DNA from: Caprella mutica
Taxonomy: Eukaryota > Arthropoda > Malacostraca > Amphipoda > Caprellidae
Reading direction: 5' to 3'
DNA length: 64,000 bases
NCBI GenBank assembly: GCA_947561585.1
Contig: CANNZV010002508.1
Location: 31,521 to 95,520, forward strand
The notes under the pieces were generated by a model. The model had not been told where the DNA came from. It ran no database searches and saw only the letters and a program-made list of their open reading frames with translations. Positions 53,016 to 64,000 of this stretch are shown here, one piece after another. A program made the position numbers and the translations under genes. Every line of letters starts with the position of its first letter. Position 1 is the first letter of the stretch.

Positions 53016-53021
53016 AATAAA
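53016..53021 (+). terminator. Candidate poly(A) signal of the Rep gene
   Basis: AATAAA 263 bp past the Rep stop codon and just before the satellite. Confidence 0.4.
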
Positions 53022-53084
53022 TATAAATTGTTCCTCAATTTTTATTTACCCTCAATAGATTACCTGTAATTCCATAATTCCGAG

Positions 53085-53685
53085 CGGAAATAGTCAGACT
53101 ATAAGTGTGGAATTTATCAGGATATGTGTACACTGGTGGAAATAGTCAGACTATATGTCTGGAATTTATCAGGATATGTACACTAGCGGAAATAGTCAGA
53201 CTATATGTGTGGAATTTATCAGGATTTGTACACTAGTGGAAATAGTCAGACTATACGTGTGGAATTTATCAGGATATGTACACTAGCGGAAATAGTCAGA
53301 CTATATGTGTGGAATTTATCAGGATTTGTACACTAGTGGAAATAGTCAGACTATATGTGTGGAATTTATCAGGATATGTACACTAGTGGAAATAGTCAGA
53401 CTATATGTGTGGAATTTATCAGAATATGTACACTAGCGGGAATAGTCAGACTATATGTGTGGAATTTATCAGGATTTGTACACTAGTGGAAATAGTCAGA
53501 CTATATGTGTGGAATTTATCAGGATATGTACACTAGCGGAAATAGTCAGACTATATGTGTGGAATTTATCAGGATATGTACACTAGCGGAAATAGTCAGA
53601 CTATATGTGTGGAATTTATCAGGATATGTACACTAGCGGAAATAGTCAGACTATATGTGTGGAATTTATCAGGATATGTACCTTG
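53085..53685. repeat. 50-bp subterminal satellite, 12 copies
   Basis: Each unit holds ATAGTCAGACTAT, a 13-bp palindrome, then TGTGTGGAATTTATCAGG and ATATGTACACTAG. Copies alternate slightly (GCGGAAATAG and GTGGAAATAG; GGATATG and GGATTTG). Decayed units continue to about 53830. Located 0.35-0.95 kb inside the right end of the 44499..54047 element. Open frames over it on either strand are shadows. Confidence 0.95.
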
Positions 53686-54239
53686 TGCAAATAAATTAAA
53701 TGATCGAACCATGTCCCTGAAATCTAGAATGATATGCATTAAGTATTGAAGTGGAAATAGTCGAACCATGTTCGTGGAATCTACCAGGATATGCACTATG
53801 ATTCCTGGTGGAATTCGCCAGACTATTTAAAATGGAATTTTATTACTATGAATCCTTATTCAATAAAATTTTAATTTACTTTCGTATCTTAATAAAATCC
53901 AACTTCATGACATTAAAGCAATATAGTTGATTTGAATATGGTATGAATTTTTGATGAATATTCAGTTATTTATCTCTAACAATACCCGGAGAGTACTTTT
54001 TCCCATATTTACTTTACCATGACTTTTGATGTTTGGAGAAGTCTATAGTGGCAATCTTCCCGCAGTGACAGTTTTTACAAAGTGACAGTTTTCCCAGTGA
54101 CAGTTTTCTCACAGTGGCAGTTTTCCCAGGGGTAATCATCCCAGTGGTAATTTTCCTAGCACCTTTTCTGAGGAGATTTCCACCAATTATAAAACAATAT
54201 TGACAAATGTTAATAAGTACTAAACTGAAAAATCACTTT

Positions 54240-54550
54240 AAATTTGAACAAGAAGCGATCAGGTCACAGGAGAACAGAACGAACACATGAAAACATTAAT
54301 CTGATTCACGAACTGCTTATTGATGATCCAAAAATATCAATCAAAAGGAATGGATTAGACATCACTTAAGTCACATTCCACCGAATTGTTAAGCACGATT
54401 TGAGATATTATCCTTTCAAGATGCATTTATGGCTCTAACTCTTAGAACTGATTCACCACATCGTCTAAATTTTGTAAAATGGCTTAGGAAAAGAAATGCA
54501 CGTTTAATAGAAGACATCGTGATTGGTTATGAAGATGTATTTCCATGAAT
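54240..54550 (+). pseudogene. Transposase N-terminal fragment, tandem copy 1
   Basis: The plus strand gives a broken reading with LLIDDPKISIKRNG, then FHRIVKHDLRYYPFKMHLWL, then RTDSPHRLNFVKWLRKRNAR. These resemble the DNA-binding half of mariner-like transposases (D-P-R-x-S-x-R, HRILKxxLxxxPYK, RLxFxxWL). Frame changes and stops lie between them and no DDE core follows. At 54840..54850 the sequence ends ACCCTG-TA, a likely transposon end. Copies recur near 58650..58955 and 63100..63400. Confidence 0.6.
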
Positions 54551-54882
54551 GAAAGAGTCAATAACAAAAATATTAATTGAATGTAAAATAGTATGATTTA
54601 ATTTTCAGTACTACTATATATGAAATAAATTATACCTATTATGATTTTTTTTTGTGTGTTATTCGCAAGCCCTTTTCTTTTCCATTTTTTAATTCGCTGC
54701 AGGATGTATAATTTTAGTAACTGTACCGGATTTTCATGATACATGCATAATAAGTATACAATTAAAACTCTGTATTTAAAAACTTCTAGCTTCAATAGTT
54801 TGTAAAATAAACTAATTCTAAAATAGATTTTTTTGCACAACCCTGTATAGCAAAGTCTCACCCTTTCTCTTATATTTCAATT

Positions 54883-55752
54883 CACGACTGGACAATTGCC
54901 ACTCGGACAATTGCCACCCCTGGAAAATTGCAACCCGGAAAATTGCCACCCAAATTATTATTATCAGGCCTCTTAATTTAATTTACATTTCAGGATAAAA
55001 ACTTCTTCATTCATCACGTTTGTATATTGTTTTAAATTTATTATTCTAATTGGTGATATAATTAATTACATATAATGTTTTTACACGATTTATTTCCTTC
55101 ATACACCACAATATTAACATCATACAATTGATCATTTCTTCCTATATCACCAACATCATTATTAAGCTAATATTTACAATCTATATAGGATATGGCAAGC
55201 TACAGTATTTGAAATAGGTCGCTCAAATTATGATCATACATATTTCTGAAACTTCATTTATGTATCTCAATAGGAATTTTCACTCTTTTATTTCAGTTGT
55301 AGTGACTGACTGGTTATTTTCTATGACACGTGTTATAAGTATTTTAATTTAAAAATAAGTTTAATTAACGTTATCAATATAATATTAATCAATCATTGAT
55401 AAAAGTCTTTATTATCTAACCCAATATAGTTCTATATATATTATTAATTGATAATTGACAAACAATAGGTAATTATATTACTATCACTTAATTAAGAAAA
55501 TTTTCTATTGAAGAATCCTGATAATAAGAAAATAGGGTTGTAACAATATGCTTTCATGATCATAGATCCTTAAAGTATTATAAAAGGAGAGGATTAATCA
55601 CTATTGAATTACTTTAAAGCACCGGTACATAAATTTCGATATAATTCAATTTCTTCTCGTCTATGATATTCTCAATATCTATGACTGAAAAAAGCCTATT
55701 GTCTCAACTCTAATAATAATCAGTCAACTGGGTGGCAATTGTCCTAGCATCC
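54883..55752. mobile_element. Foldback-like element in tandem copy 1 (unit GGACAATTGCCACCC)
   Basis: It starts CACGACTGGACAATTGCC and ends, inverted, GGATGCTAGGACAATTGCC. The flanks TTTCAATT and TTTCACTT match at 7 of 8 positions. The centre resembles the 20664..21632 element. Confidence 0.78.
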
Positions 55753-55760
55753 TTTCACTT

Positions 55761-57166
55761 CTATAGAACTATTTAAAGAAAAAATTATAACATAATTTAC
55801 ATTATTCTCAATGAATATTTCATCATTTTCTTTTTTGTAAATTTTTTTGAGCAAATTCTGTATTACAGATCAATGAATGACGTATAAATTAAATTCGGCT
55901 CAATAGAATACCCATATTAGTTTATTTACTGCTTCTAGGTAAATAAAATAAGTTCAATTAAAAGTAATTGTAATGTCATCCAAGAAACCACCTTAAGAAC
56001 ATCAAAGCTGTACATTACATTAACCAAATAATCATTCCTGCTTACATTAACTATTTTTAATTCGTTTGTTCTTGAAAATTAATTGCAACAGCGTATTATT
56101 CATACCAGGTCAAAGGAGAATGTTAATTTGACTCCTCCAAAATATTTAACAGACTCTATTTAATAACATATATTATTAAACCATAGTCAAATTCAGGCAT
56201 CATCTATATATCCAAAGTGATATTTTTAGTCCAGGGGTTATTTTCTTCCATTTCATTTTCTTCAAATTTTTATATCGAAATTATAAGGGCTGTTTTAATA
56301 ATTTTGTAGCTTTTCATTGTAGTTTAAAAGAGTGAATTAACAAAAGTAATTTTAGAAAACAGTCAGAATTACAAATCTAACGGAAGTAGAAGAACGACTA
56401 TACGCAAACATCTCCACTTGACGATAGACCATAATTCATGTACGCTACACTTGCTAAAGAAATATGAGGGTGAGTATAGTGTGAATCCACCAAGCTAAAA
56501 ACATACGTTTAATACCCTGAAAATACATATAATACCCTTTAACCCTAGTAACCTAGCCCTTAAAAGTTTGCTCACTAACCTAGGGACTGGTTCAGGCGCC
56601 TCAGTCCTCACTAAATCTGCTATGAAATCTCAACAAATTGACTTTTCGATTTTTAGTCTTCATAAAAATCTTCACCTGATATTTACACAACCATTGGTAT
56701 ACGCAAAAGAATAGTTACTAATTTAGAATAAATTGACAAGCAAAGATGAAAAATAAATATTTCTTAGATTTTCTAACAATTTGCTTAAAAATCATTTTCA
56801 TCACCATCAATATAATCCTTATAACATTCACAAAAATGAATAAAACTTGATGAAAATTTAACTGTTTATGGAGACAGATTCAACAATAAAAAATATGCCA
56901 GAAAAAAACATGTACCTTCAATAGTTTTTGAAATATACTGACTTAAAGTTGTAATTCGGGTTTTTTGAGACACTCTGTATATTTGAATAAATGCTCATAT
57001 GATTATCTTGCCTTATATCACATTCTTTTTTGTTTAGTCATACGTAACTATGCTCAGGAAAGTAAAAGTCAGGAAAATACAGCTTTCAAATCGGTTTGAA
57101 AATAAAATTATTTATATTTTTTCATGAGGACTGGCGAACAGGGACCAGTCCCTATAGGTTACGAGG
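55761..57166. other. Part of tandem copy 1 without recognised gene
   Basis: A+T-rich. The segment 56985..57145 is a dispersed repeat also seen at 31231..31420, just after a possible transposon end GAGACACTCTGTATA (56970). Confidence 0.45.
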
Positions 57167-57275
57167 GTTAAATACATATAATACCCTGTAAATACATATA
57201 ATACCCTGTAAATACGTATAATACCCTGTAAATACGTATAATATAATGTAAATACGCATAATACTCTGTAATTAG
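57167..57275. repeat. 20-bp tandem repeat, copy 1
   Basis: Five units of TAAATACATATAATACCCTG with small changes. The same run is at 61616..61724. Confidence 0.9.
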
Positions 57276-58378
57276 GTACCATGTTAACTCCTTATAATAC
57301 TCAAACTCCCATAAGTTTAATTTTAGTATAAATAGAGGAACAAATTTAAAAGAATTAATTTCTTGTATTGCAACTAAAAAACAGCTGTTCATAATGAAAA
57401 TTTCAACCATTCAGCAATACAATCTGACCTCCTATTGATTCATGCCTTCACACATTGTTATATGAATTATATATGTGGAACAATATTGACCAATTGAATT
57501 GGTTGAGGGTGGCGAATACTAGTAGGAAATGATAGAGTCATTGAGACAATAATTCTGTGCCTTATTAATTTCACGTACAGTCAAAGAGAGGTGTATCCGT
57601 AATGAATATTTGGCATTTTAATAATTTCCAATTTTCAAAAATGTAATTACTAATTGTAATTTTTGTAGATATTATAAAATTGGCCTGCGTACATGATAAT
57701 AAATTTATAGACTTTAAAATACAGAATTTAACATAATCTTTTCTTTGACAGTACGTAATGACATATTGCATCCAATTTATTTAAACTAAAAGGTTTCATT
57801 TATTTTTACATATTACTGGACAACCTCTAAATGGATAATACACCATTTTAACACATAGATAAATAACTTTATTTGAAAAGAATCAAACTCAACGGGAAAT
57901 CCATTTTATTAGAGGTTATTTAAACTCTGCGTTTAAGAAAATTTTCAAGTGAAGAATCCTTTAATAAGAATTAGGGTTGTAAAAATAAGCTTTCATGATT
58001 GTAGATCCTAAAAATATTATAAACGGAGAGGATTGAAAACTATTTAATCGCTTTAAAACACCGGTATATAGATTTCCATGCAGTTCAATTTCTTTAACTG
58101 CTGTTAAAGTTAATGTTGATTATAACTCAACTGTTTTAACATGGATGTATTTTGTGCAACGTACTTAAATATATAAAAGTTATCTAGGTACTGGAAGCTA
58201 ACCAAACATATTGTTTATTGACATATTCTATCGATTATTTTGCCGCACCTATACAATTCTCATTTTTTCAATTCCATATGTGACGTCATTTGTTTATTTA
58301 CATCGTTTCTGAAGACTGGAACAACTTGAAAACTTGAATTCGAAACTTAGTATACTTTTTAACTATTTATTTAATATG
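57276..58378. other. End of tandem copy 1, no gene recognised
   Basis: A+T-rich DNA. The open frames at 57168..57410 and 57571..57771 (minus) recur unchanged in copy 2, but only because the whole unit is duplicated. No domain is visible. Confidence 0.4.
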
Positions 58379-58649
58379 TTAGTACCTATCATTTTTGTTA
58401 TTTCCGAAAAATATTTCAGTACGAATGTATGTATACAGTGGCAATTTCTGGGTGGCAATCTTCCCGCAGTCGCAGTTTTTACACAGTGACAGTTTTCCCA
58501 GTGACGGTTTTCTAACAGTGGCAGTTTTCCCAGGGGCAATCATCCCAGTGTCAATTTTCCTAGCACCCTTTCTGAGGAGATTTCCACTAATTATAAAACC
58601 ATATTGACAAATGTTAATAAGTACTGTACTGAAAAATCACTTTAAATTT

Positions 58650-58955
58650 GAACAAGAAGCGATCAGGTCACAGGAGAACAGAACGAACACATGAAAACAT
58701 TAATCTGATTCACGAACTGATTATTGATGATCCAAAAATATCAATCAAAAGGAATGGATTAGACATCACTTAAGTCACATTCCACCGAATTATTAAGCAC
58801 GATTTGAGATATTATCCTTTCAAGATGCATTTATGGTTCTAACTCTTAGAACTGATTTACCACACCGTCTAAATTTTGTAAAATGGTTTAGGAAAAGAAA
58901 TGCACGTTTTATAGAAGACATCGTGATTGGTTATGAAGATGTATTTCCATGAATG
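58650..58955 (+). pseudogene. Transposase N-terminal fragment, tandem copy 2
   Basis: Same broken fragment as at 54240..54550, with a few substitutions. Confidence 0.6.
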
Positions 58956-59287
58956 AAAGAGTCAATAACAAAAATATTAATTGAATGTAAAATAGTATGA
59001 TTTAATTTTCAGTACTACTATATATGAAATAAATTATACCTATTATGATTTTTTTTTTGTGTGTTATTCGCAAGCCCTTTTCTTTTCCATTTTTTAATTC
59101 GCTGCAGGATATATAATTTTAGTAACTGTACCGGATTTTCATGATACATGCATAATAAGTATACAATTAAAACTCTGTATTTAAAAACTTCTAGCTTCAA
59201 TAGTTTGTAAAATAAACTAATTCTAAAATAGATTTTTTTGCACAACCCTGTATAGCAAAGTCTCACCCTTTCTCTTATATTTCAATT

Positions 59288-60201
59288 CACGACTGGACAA
59301 TTGCCACTCGGACAATTGCCACCCCTGGAAAATTGCAACCCGGAAAATTGCCACCCAAATTATTATTATCAGGCCTCTTAATTTAAAAGATAGAGATAAA
59401 ATATGCATAGTATTTCTATACGATTAATTATTCACATTTCAGGATAAAAACTTCTTCATTCATCACGTTTGTATATTGTTTTAAATTTATTATTCTAATT
59501 GGTGATATAATTAATTACATATAATGTTTTTACACGATTTATTTCCTTCATACACCACAATATTAACATCATACAATTGATCATTTCTTCCTATATCACC
59601 AACATCATTATTAAGCTAATATTTACAATCTATATAGGATATGGCAAGCTACAGTATTTGAAATAGGTCGCTCAAATTATGATCATACATATTTCTGAAA
59701 CTTCATTTATGTATCTCAATAGGAATTTTCACCCTTTTATTTCAGTTGTAGTGACTGACTGGTTATTTTCTATGACACGTGTTATAAGTATTTTAATTTA
59801 AAAATAAGTTTAATTAACGTTATCAATATAATATTAATCAATCATTGATAAAAGTCTTTATTATCTAACCCAATATAGTTCTATATATATTATTAATTGA
59901 TAATTGACAAACAATAGGTAATTATATTACTATCACTTAATTAAGAAAATTTTCCATTGAAGAATCCTGATAATAAGAAAATAGGGTTGTAACAATATGC
60001 TTTCATGATCATAGATCCTTAAAGTATTATAAAAGGAGAGGATTAATCACTATTGAATTACTTTAAAGCACCGGTACATAAATTTCGATATAATTCAATT
60101 TCTTCTCGTCTATGATATTCTCAATATCTATGACTGAAAAAAGCCTATTGTCTCAACTCTAATAATAATCAGTCAACTGGGTGGCAATTGTCCTAGCATC
60201 C
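59288..60201. mobile_element. Foldback-like element in tandem copy 2
   Basis: Same element as 54883..55752, but with about 45 bp more at 59385..59430 (contains ATATGCATAGTATTTC). Confidence 0.78.
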
Positions 60202-62827
60202 TTTCACTTCTATAGAACTATTTAAAGAAAAAATTATAACATAATTTACATTATTCTCAATGAATATTTCATCATTTTCTTTTTTGTAAATTTTTTTGAG
60301 CAAATTCTGTATTACAGATCAATGAATGACGTATAAATTAAATTCGGCTCAATAGAATACCCATATTAGTTTATTTACTGCTTCTAGGTAAATAAAATAA
60401 GTTCAATTAAAAGTAATTGTAATGTCATCCAAGAAACCACCTTAAGAACATCAAAGCTGTACATTACATTAACCAAATAATCATTCCTGCTTACATTAAC
60501 TATTTTTAATTCGTTTGTTCTTAAAAATTAATTGCAACAGCGTATTATTCATACCAGGTCAAAGGAGAATGTTAATTTGACTCCTCCAAAATATTTTACA
60601 GACTCTATTTAATAACATATATTATTAAACCATAGTCAAATTCAGGCATCATCTATATATCCAAAGTGATATTTTTAGTCCAGGGGTTATTTTCTTCCAT
60701 TTCATTTTCTTCAAATTTTTATATCGAAATTATAAGGGCTGTTTTAATAATTTTGTAGCTTTTCATTGTAGTTTAAAAGAGTGAATTAACAAAAGTAATT
60801 TTAGAAAACAGTCAGAATTACAAATCTAACGGAAGTAGAAGAACGACTATACGCAAACATCTCCACTTGACGATAGACCATAATTCATGTACGCTACACT
60901 TGCTAAAGAAATATGAGGGTGAGTATAGTGTGAATCCACCAAGCTAAAAACATACGTTTAATACCCTGAAAATACATATAATACCCTTTAACCCTAGTAA
61001 CCTAGCCCTTAAAAGTTTGCTCACTAACCTAGGGACTGGTTCAGGCGCCTCAGTCCTCACTAAATCTGCTATGAAATCTCAACAAATTGACTTTTCGATT
61101 TTTAGTCTTCATAAAAATCTTCACCTGATATTTACACAACCATTGGTATACGCAAAAGAATAGTTACTAATTTAGAATAAATTGACAAGCAAAGATGAAA
61201 AATAAATATTTCTTAGATTTTCTAACAATTTGCTTAAAAATCATTTTCATCACCATCAATATAATCCTTATAACATTCACAAAAATGAATAAAACTTGAT
61301 GAAAATTTAACTGTTTATGGAGACAGATTCAACAATAAAAAATATGCCAGAAAAAAACATGTACCTTCAATAGTTTTTGAAATATACTGACTTAAAGTTG
61401 TAATTCGGGTTTTTTGAGACACTCTGTATATTTGAATAAATGCTCATATGATTATCTTGCCTTATATCACATTCTTTTTTGTTTAGTCATACGTAACTAT
61501 GCTCAGGAAAGTAAAAGTCAGGAAAATACAGCTTTCAAATCGGTTTGAAAATAAAATTATTTATATTTTTTCATGAGGACTGGCGAACAGGGACCAGTCC
61601 CTATAGGTTACGAGGGTTAAATACATATAATACCCTGTAAATACATATAATACCCTGTAAATACGTATAATACCCTGTAAATACGTATAATATAATGTAA
61701 ATACGCATAATACTCTGTAATTAGGTACCATGTTAACTCCTTATAATACTCAAACTCCCATAAGTTTAATTTTAGTATAAATAGAGGAACAAATTTAAAA
61801 GAATTAATTTCTTGTATTGCAACTAAAAAACAGCTGTTCATAATGAAAATTTCAACCATTCAGCAATACAATCTGACCTCCTATTGATTCATGCCTTCAC
61901 ACATTGTTATATGAATTATATATGTGGAACAATATTGACCAATTGAATTGGTTGAGGGTGGCGAATACTAGTAGGAAATGATAGAGTCATTGAGACAATA
62001 ATTCTGTGCCTTATTAATTTCACGTACAGTCAAAGAGAGGTGTATCCGTAATGAATATTTGGCATTTTAATAATTTCCAATTTTCAAAAATGTAATTACT
62101 AATTGTAATTTTTGTAGATATTATAAAATTGGCCTGCGTACATGATAATAAATTTATAGACTTTAAAATACAGAATTTAACATAATCTTTTCTTTGACAG
62201 TACGTAATGACATATTGCATCCAATTTATTTAAACTAAAAGGTTTCATTTATTTTTACATATTACTGGACAACCTCTAAATGGATAATACACCATTTTAA
62301 CACATAGATAAATAACTTTATTTGAAAAGAATCAAACTCAACGGGAAATCCATTTTATTAGAGGTTATTTAAACTCTGCGTTTAAGAAAATTTTCAAGTG
62401 AAGAATCCTTTAATAAGAATTAGGGTTGTAAAAATAAGCTTTCATGATTGTAGATCCTAAAAATATTATAAACGGAGAGGATTGAAAACTATTTAATCGC
62501 TTTAAAACACCGGTATATAGATTTCCATGCAGTTCAATTTCTTTAACTGCTGTTAAAGTTAATGTTGATTATAACTCAACTGTTTTAACATGGATGTATT
62601 TTGTGCAACGTACTTAAATATATAAAAGTTATCTAGGTACTGGAAGCTAACCAAACATATTGTTTATTGACATATTCTATCGATTATTTTGCCGCACCTA
62701 TACAATTCTCATTTTTTCAATTCCATATGTGACGTCATTTGTTTATTTACATCGTTTCTGAAGACTGGAACAACTTGAAAACTTGAATTCGAAACTTAGT
62801 ATACTTTTTAACTATTTATTTACTATG
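60202..62827. other. Rest of tandem copy 2, no gene recognised
   Basis: Same content as 55753..58378, including the 20-bp tandem repeat at 61616..61724 and the dispersed repeat around 61435..61600. Confidence 0.45.
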
Positions 62828-63099
62828 TTAGTACCTATCATTTTTGTTATTTCCGAAAAATATTTCAGTACGAATGTATGTATACAGTGGCAATTTCTGG
62901 GTGGCAATCTTCCCGCAGTCGCAGTTTTTACACAGTGACAGTTTTCCCAGTGACGGTTTTCTAACAGTGGCAGTTTTCCCAGGGGCAATCATCCCAGTGT
63001 CAATTTTCCTAGCACCCTTTCTGAGGAGATTTCCACTAATTATAAAACCATATTGACAAATGTTAATAAGTACTGTACTGAAAAATCACTTTAAATTTG

Positions 63100-63400
63100 A
63101 ACAAGAAGCGATCAGGTCACAGGAGAACAGAACGAACACATGAAAACATTAATCTGATTCACGAACTGATTATTGATGATCCAAAAATATCAATCAAAAG
63201 GAATGGATTAGACATCACTTAAGTCACATTCCACCGAATTATTAAGCACGATTTGAGATATTATCCTTTCAAGATGCATTTATGGTTCTAACTCTTAGAA
63301 CTGATTTACCACACCGTCTAAATTTTGTAAAATGGTTTAGGAAAAGAAATGCACGTTTTATAGAAGACACCGTGATTGGTTATGAAGATGTATTTCCATG
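63100..63400 (+). pseudogene. Transposase N-terminal fragment, tandem copy 3
   Basis: Third copy of the fragment seen at 54240..54550. Confidence 0.6.
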
Positions 63401-63736
63401 AATGAAAGAGTCAATAACAAAAATATTAATTGAATGTAAAATAGTATGATTTAATTTTCAGTACTACTATATATGAAATAAATTATACCTATTATGATTT
63501 TTTTTTTGTGTGTTATTCGCAAGCCCTTTTCTTTTCCATTTTTTAATTCGCTGCAGGATATATAATTTTAGTAACTGTACCGGATTTTCATGATACATGC
63601 ATAATAAGTATACAATTAAAACTCTGTATTTAAAAACTTCTAGCTTCAATAGTTTGTAAAATAAACTAATTCTAAAATAGATTTTTTTGCACAACCCTGT
63701 ATAGCAAAGTCTCACCCTTTCTCTTATATTTCAATT

Positions 63737-64000
63737 CACGACTGGACAATTGCCACTCGGACAATTGCCACCCCTGGAAAATTGCAACCCGGAAAATTGC
63801 CACCCAAATTATTATTATCAGGCCTCTTAATTTAAAAGATAGAGATAAAATATGCATAGTATTTCTATACGATTAATTATTCACATTTCAGGATAAAAAC
63901 TTCTTCATTCATCACGTTTGTATATTGTTTTAAATTTATTATTCTAATTGGTGATATAATTAATTACATATAATGTTTTTACACGAATTATTTCCTTCAT
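63737..64000. mobile_element. Foldback-like element in tandem copy 3, cut by window end
   Basis: Left part of the same element as 59288..60201; the right arm lies beyond the window. Confidence 0.7.

Larger units (their letters stand above)
44499..54047. mobile_element. Mobile element with tyrosine recombinase and CRESS-type Rep, 9.55 kb
   Basis: The boundaries come from comparison with the empty target in tandem copies 2 and 3. Sequence 44423..44498 continues as 54048 onward there without interruption (58379..58454 and on). The ends carry an 11-bp inverted repeat, AGACTTCTCCA (44499-44509) and TGGAGAAGTCT (54034-54044), followed on the right by ATA. GTG is present on both sides (44496-44498, 54048-54050) and once in the empty site (58452-58454). 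Inside are two divergent spliced genes, a leftward zinc-finger tyrosine recombinase and a rightward Rep, with a 50-bp tandem repeat near the right end. Further subterminal sharing includes GTCATG about 25-40 bp from each end. Novelty cannot be judged without a database search. Confidence 0.88.
43447..54163. mobile_element. Foldback-like element (unit CAGTGACAGTTTTCC) split by the 9.5-kb element
   Basis: The left arm at 43447..43512 (GGGAAAATTTCCACTGTGGG and related units) pairs with an inverted array at 44480..44498 plus 54048..54163, which ends TTCCTAGCACC. Without the 9549-bp insertion it would be about 1.17 kb, the usual size here. An inner inverted pair lies at 44115..44160 and 44330..44375. 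No target duplication found. The left boundary is approximate. Confidence 0.6.
44423..64000. repeat. 4.45-kb tandem array, copy 1 interrupted, copy 3 cut by the window edge
   Basis: Copy 1 is 44423..44498 plus 54051..58378. Copy 2 is 58379..62827. Copy 3 is 62828..64000. The offset between copies 2 and 3 is 4449 bp and they are almost identical. Copy 1 lacks about 45 bp present in the other two (59385..59430) and has several private differences, so copies 2 and 3 are the younger pair. Each unit holds a foldback array end, a transposase fragment, a complete foldback-like element and a 20-bp tandem repeat. Confidence 0.95.

Noticed and set aside
53555..53796. Open frames on both strands over the 50-bp satellite
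   Set aside because: They follow the repeat and lose identity outside it.
44499..54047. Capsid gene of a virus within the Rep element
   Set aside because: No further frame of useful length is left between the mapped exons and the ends, and nothing with a jelly-roll-like or basic N-terminal pattern was seen.
58395..58607. Identical 70-codon frame in tandem copies 2 and 3 (also 62844..63056)
   Set aside because: It spans a foldback array end; conservation is due only to the recent 4.45-kb duplication.

Overview
This is eukaryotic nuclear DNA from an invertebrate. It is strongly A+T-rich, it carries spliced genes with GT/AG introns, and it is crowded with Tc1/mariner-type transposons, hairpin elements and foldback-like elements. 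A crustacean such as a parasitic copepod would fit the repeat style, but that is a guess. I see no bacterial features, no tRNA or rRNA, and no recognisable host housekeeping gene.

The main find is one 9.55-kb element at 44499..54047. It has 11-bp terminal inverted repeats and a 3-bp GTG flanking repeat. Its boundaries are shown by intact empty copies of the same target at 58452 and 62901. It carries two divergent multi-exon genes that both read open through all their exons. The leftward gene (49516..45072, four exons, about 866 aa) encodes a two-zinc-finger protein with a tyrosine-recombinase catalytic domain. The rightward gene (50887..52753, four exons, about 448 aa) encodes a CRESS-type Rep with an HUH endonuclease and a superfamily 3 helicase, all core motifs intact. 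Between the genes lies a 1.37-kb divergent control region, and next to the right end lies a 12-copy 50-bp tandem repeat. No capsid gene is visible. Joining the two ends in a circle would place the inverted repeats around a 6-bp spacer, the layout of a tyrosine-recombinase core site. The simplest model is a mobile replicon that the recombinase excises and integrates as a circle and that Rep may copy.

The rest of the window is mostly repeats. 1..3 kb holds two degenerate Tc1/mariner-like elements. 4..9 kb, 14..15 kb, 17..22 kb, 25..26 kb, 36..38 kb, 41..42 kb and 43.4..55.8 kb hold foldback-like elements. Their arms are tandem arrays of 15-16-bp units, they are often flanked by 8-9-bp target duplications, and several are nested in one another. 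10.5..12 kb is a 21-bp tandem repeat split by a mariner-like element. 26.8..30.4 kb holds three further Tc1/mariner-type elements. 31..35 kb, 21.6..25.4 kb and 37.9..39.8 kb are A+T-rich DNA with little I can name. From 44423 to the end the sequence is a tandem array of a 4.45-kb unit: copy 1 is interrupted by the Rep/recombinase element, copy 2 is complete and copy 3 is cut by the window edge.
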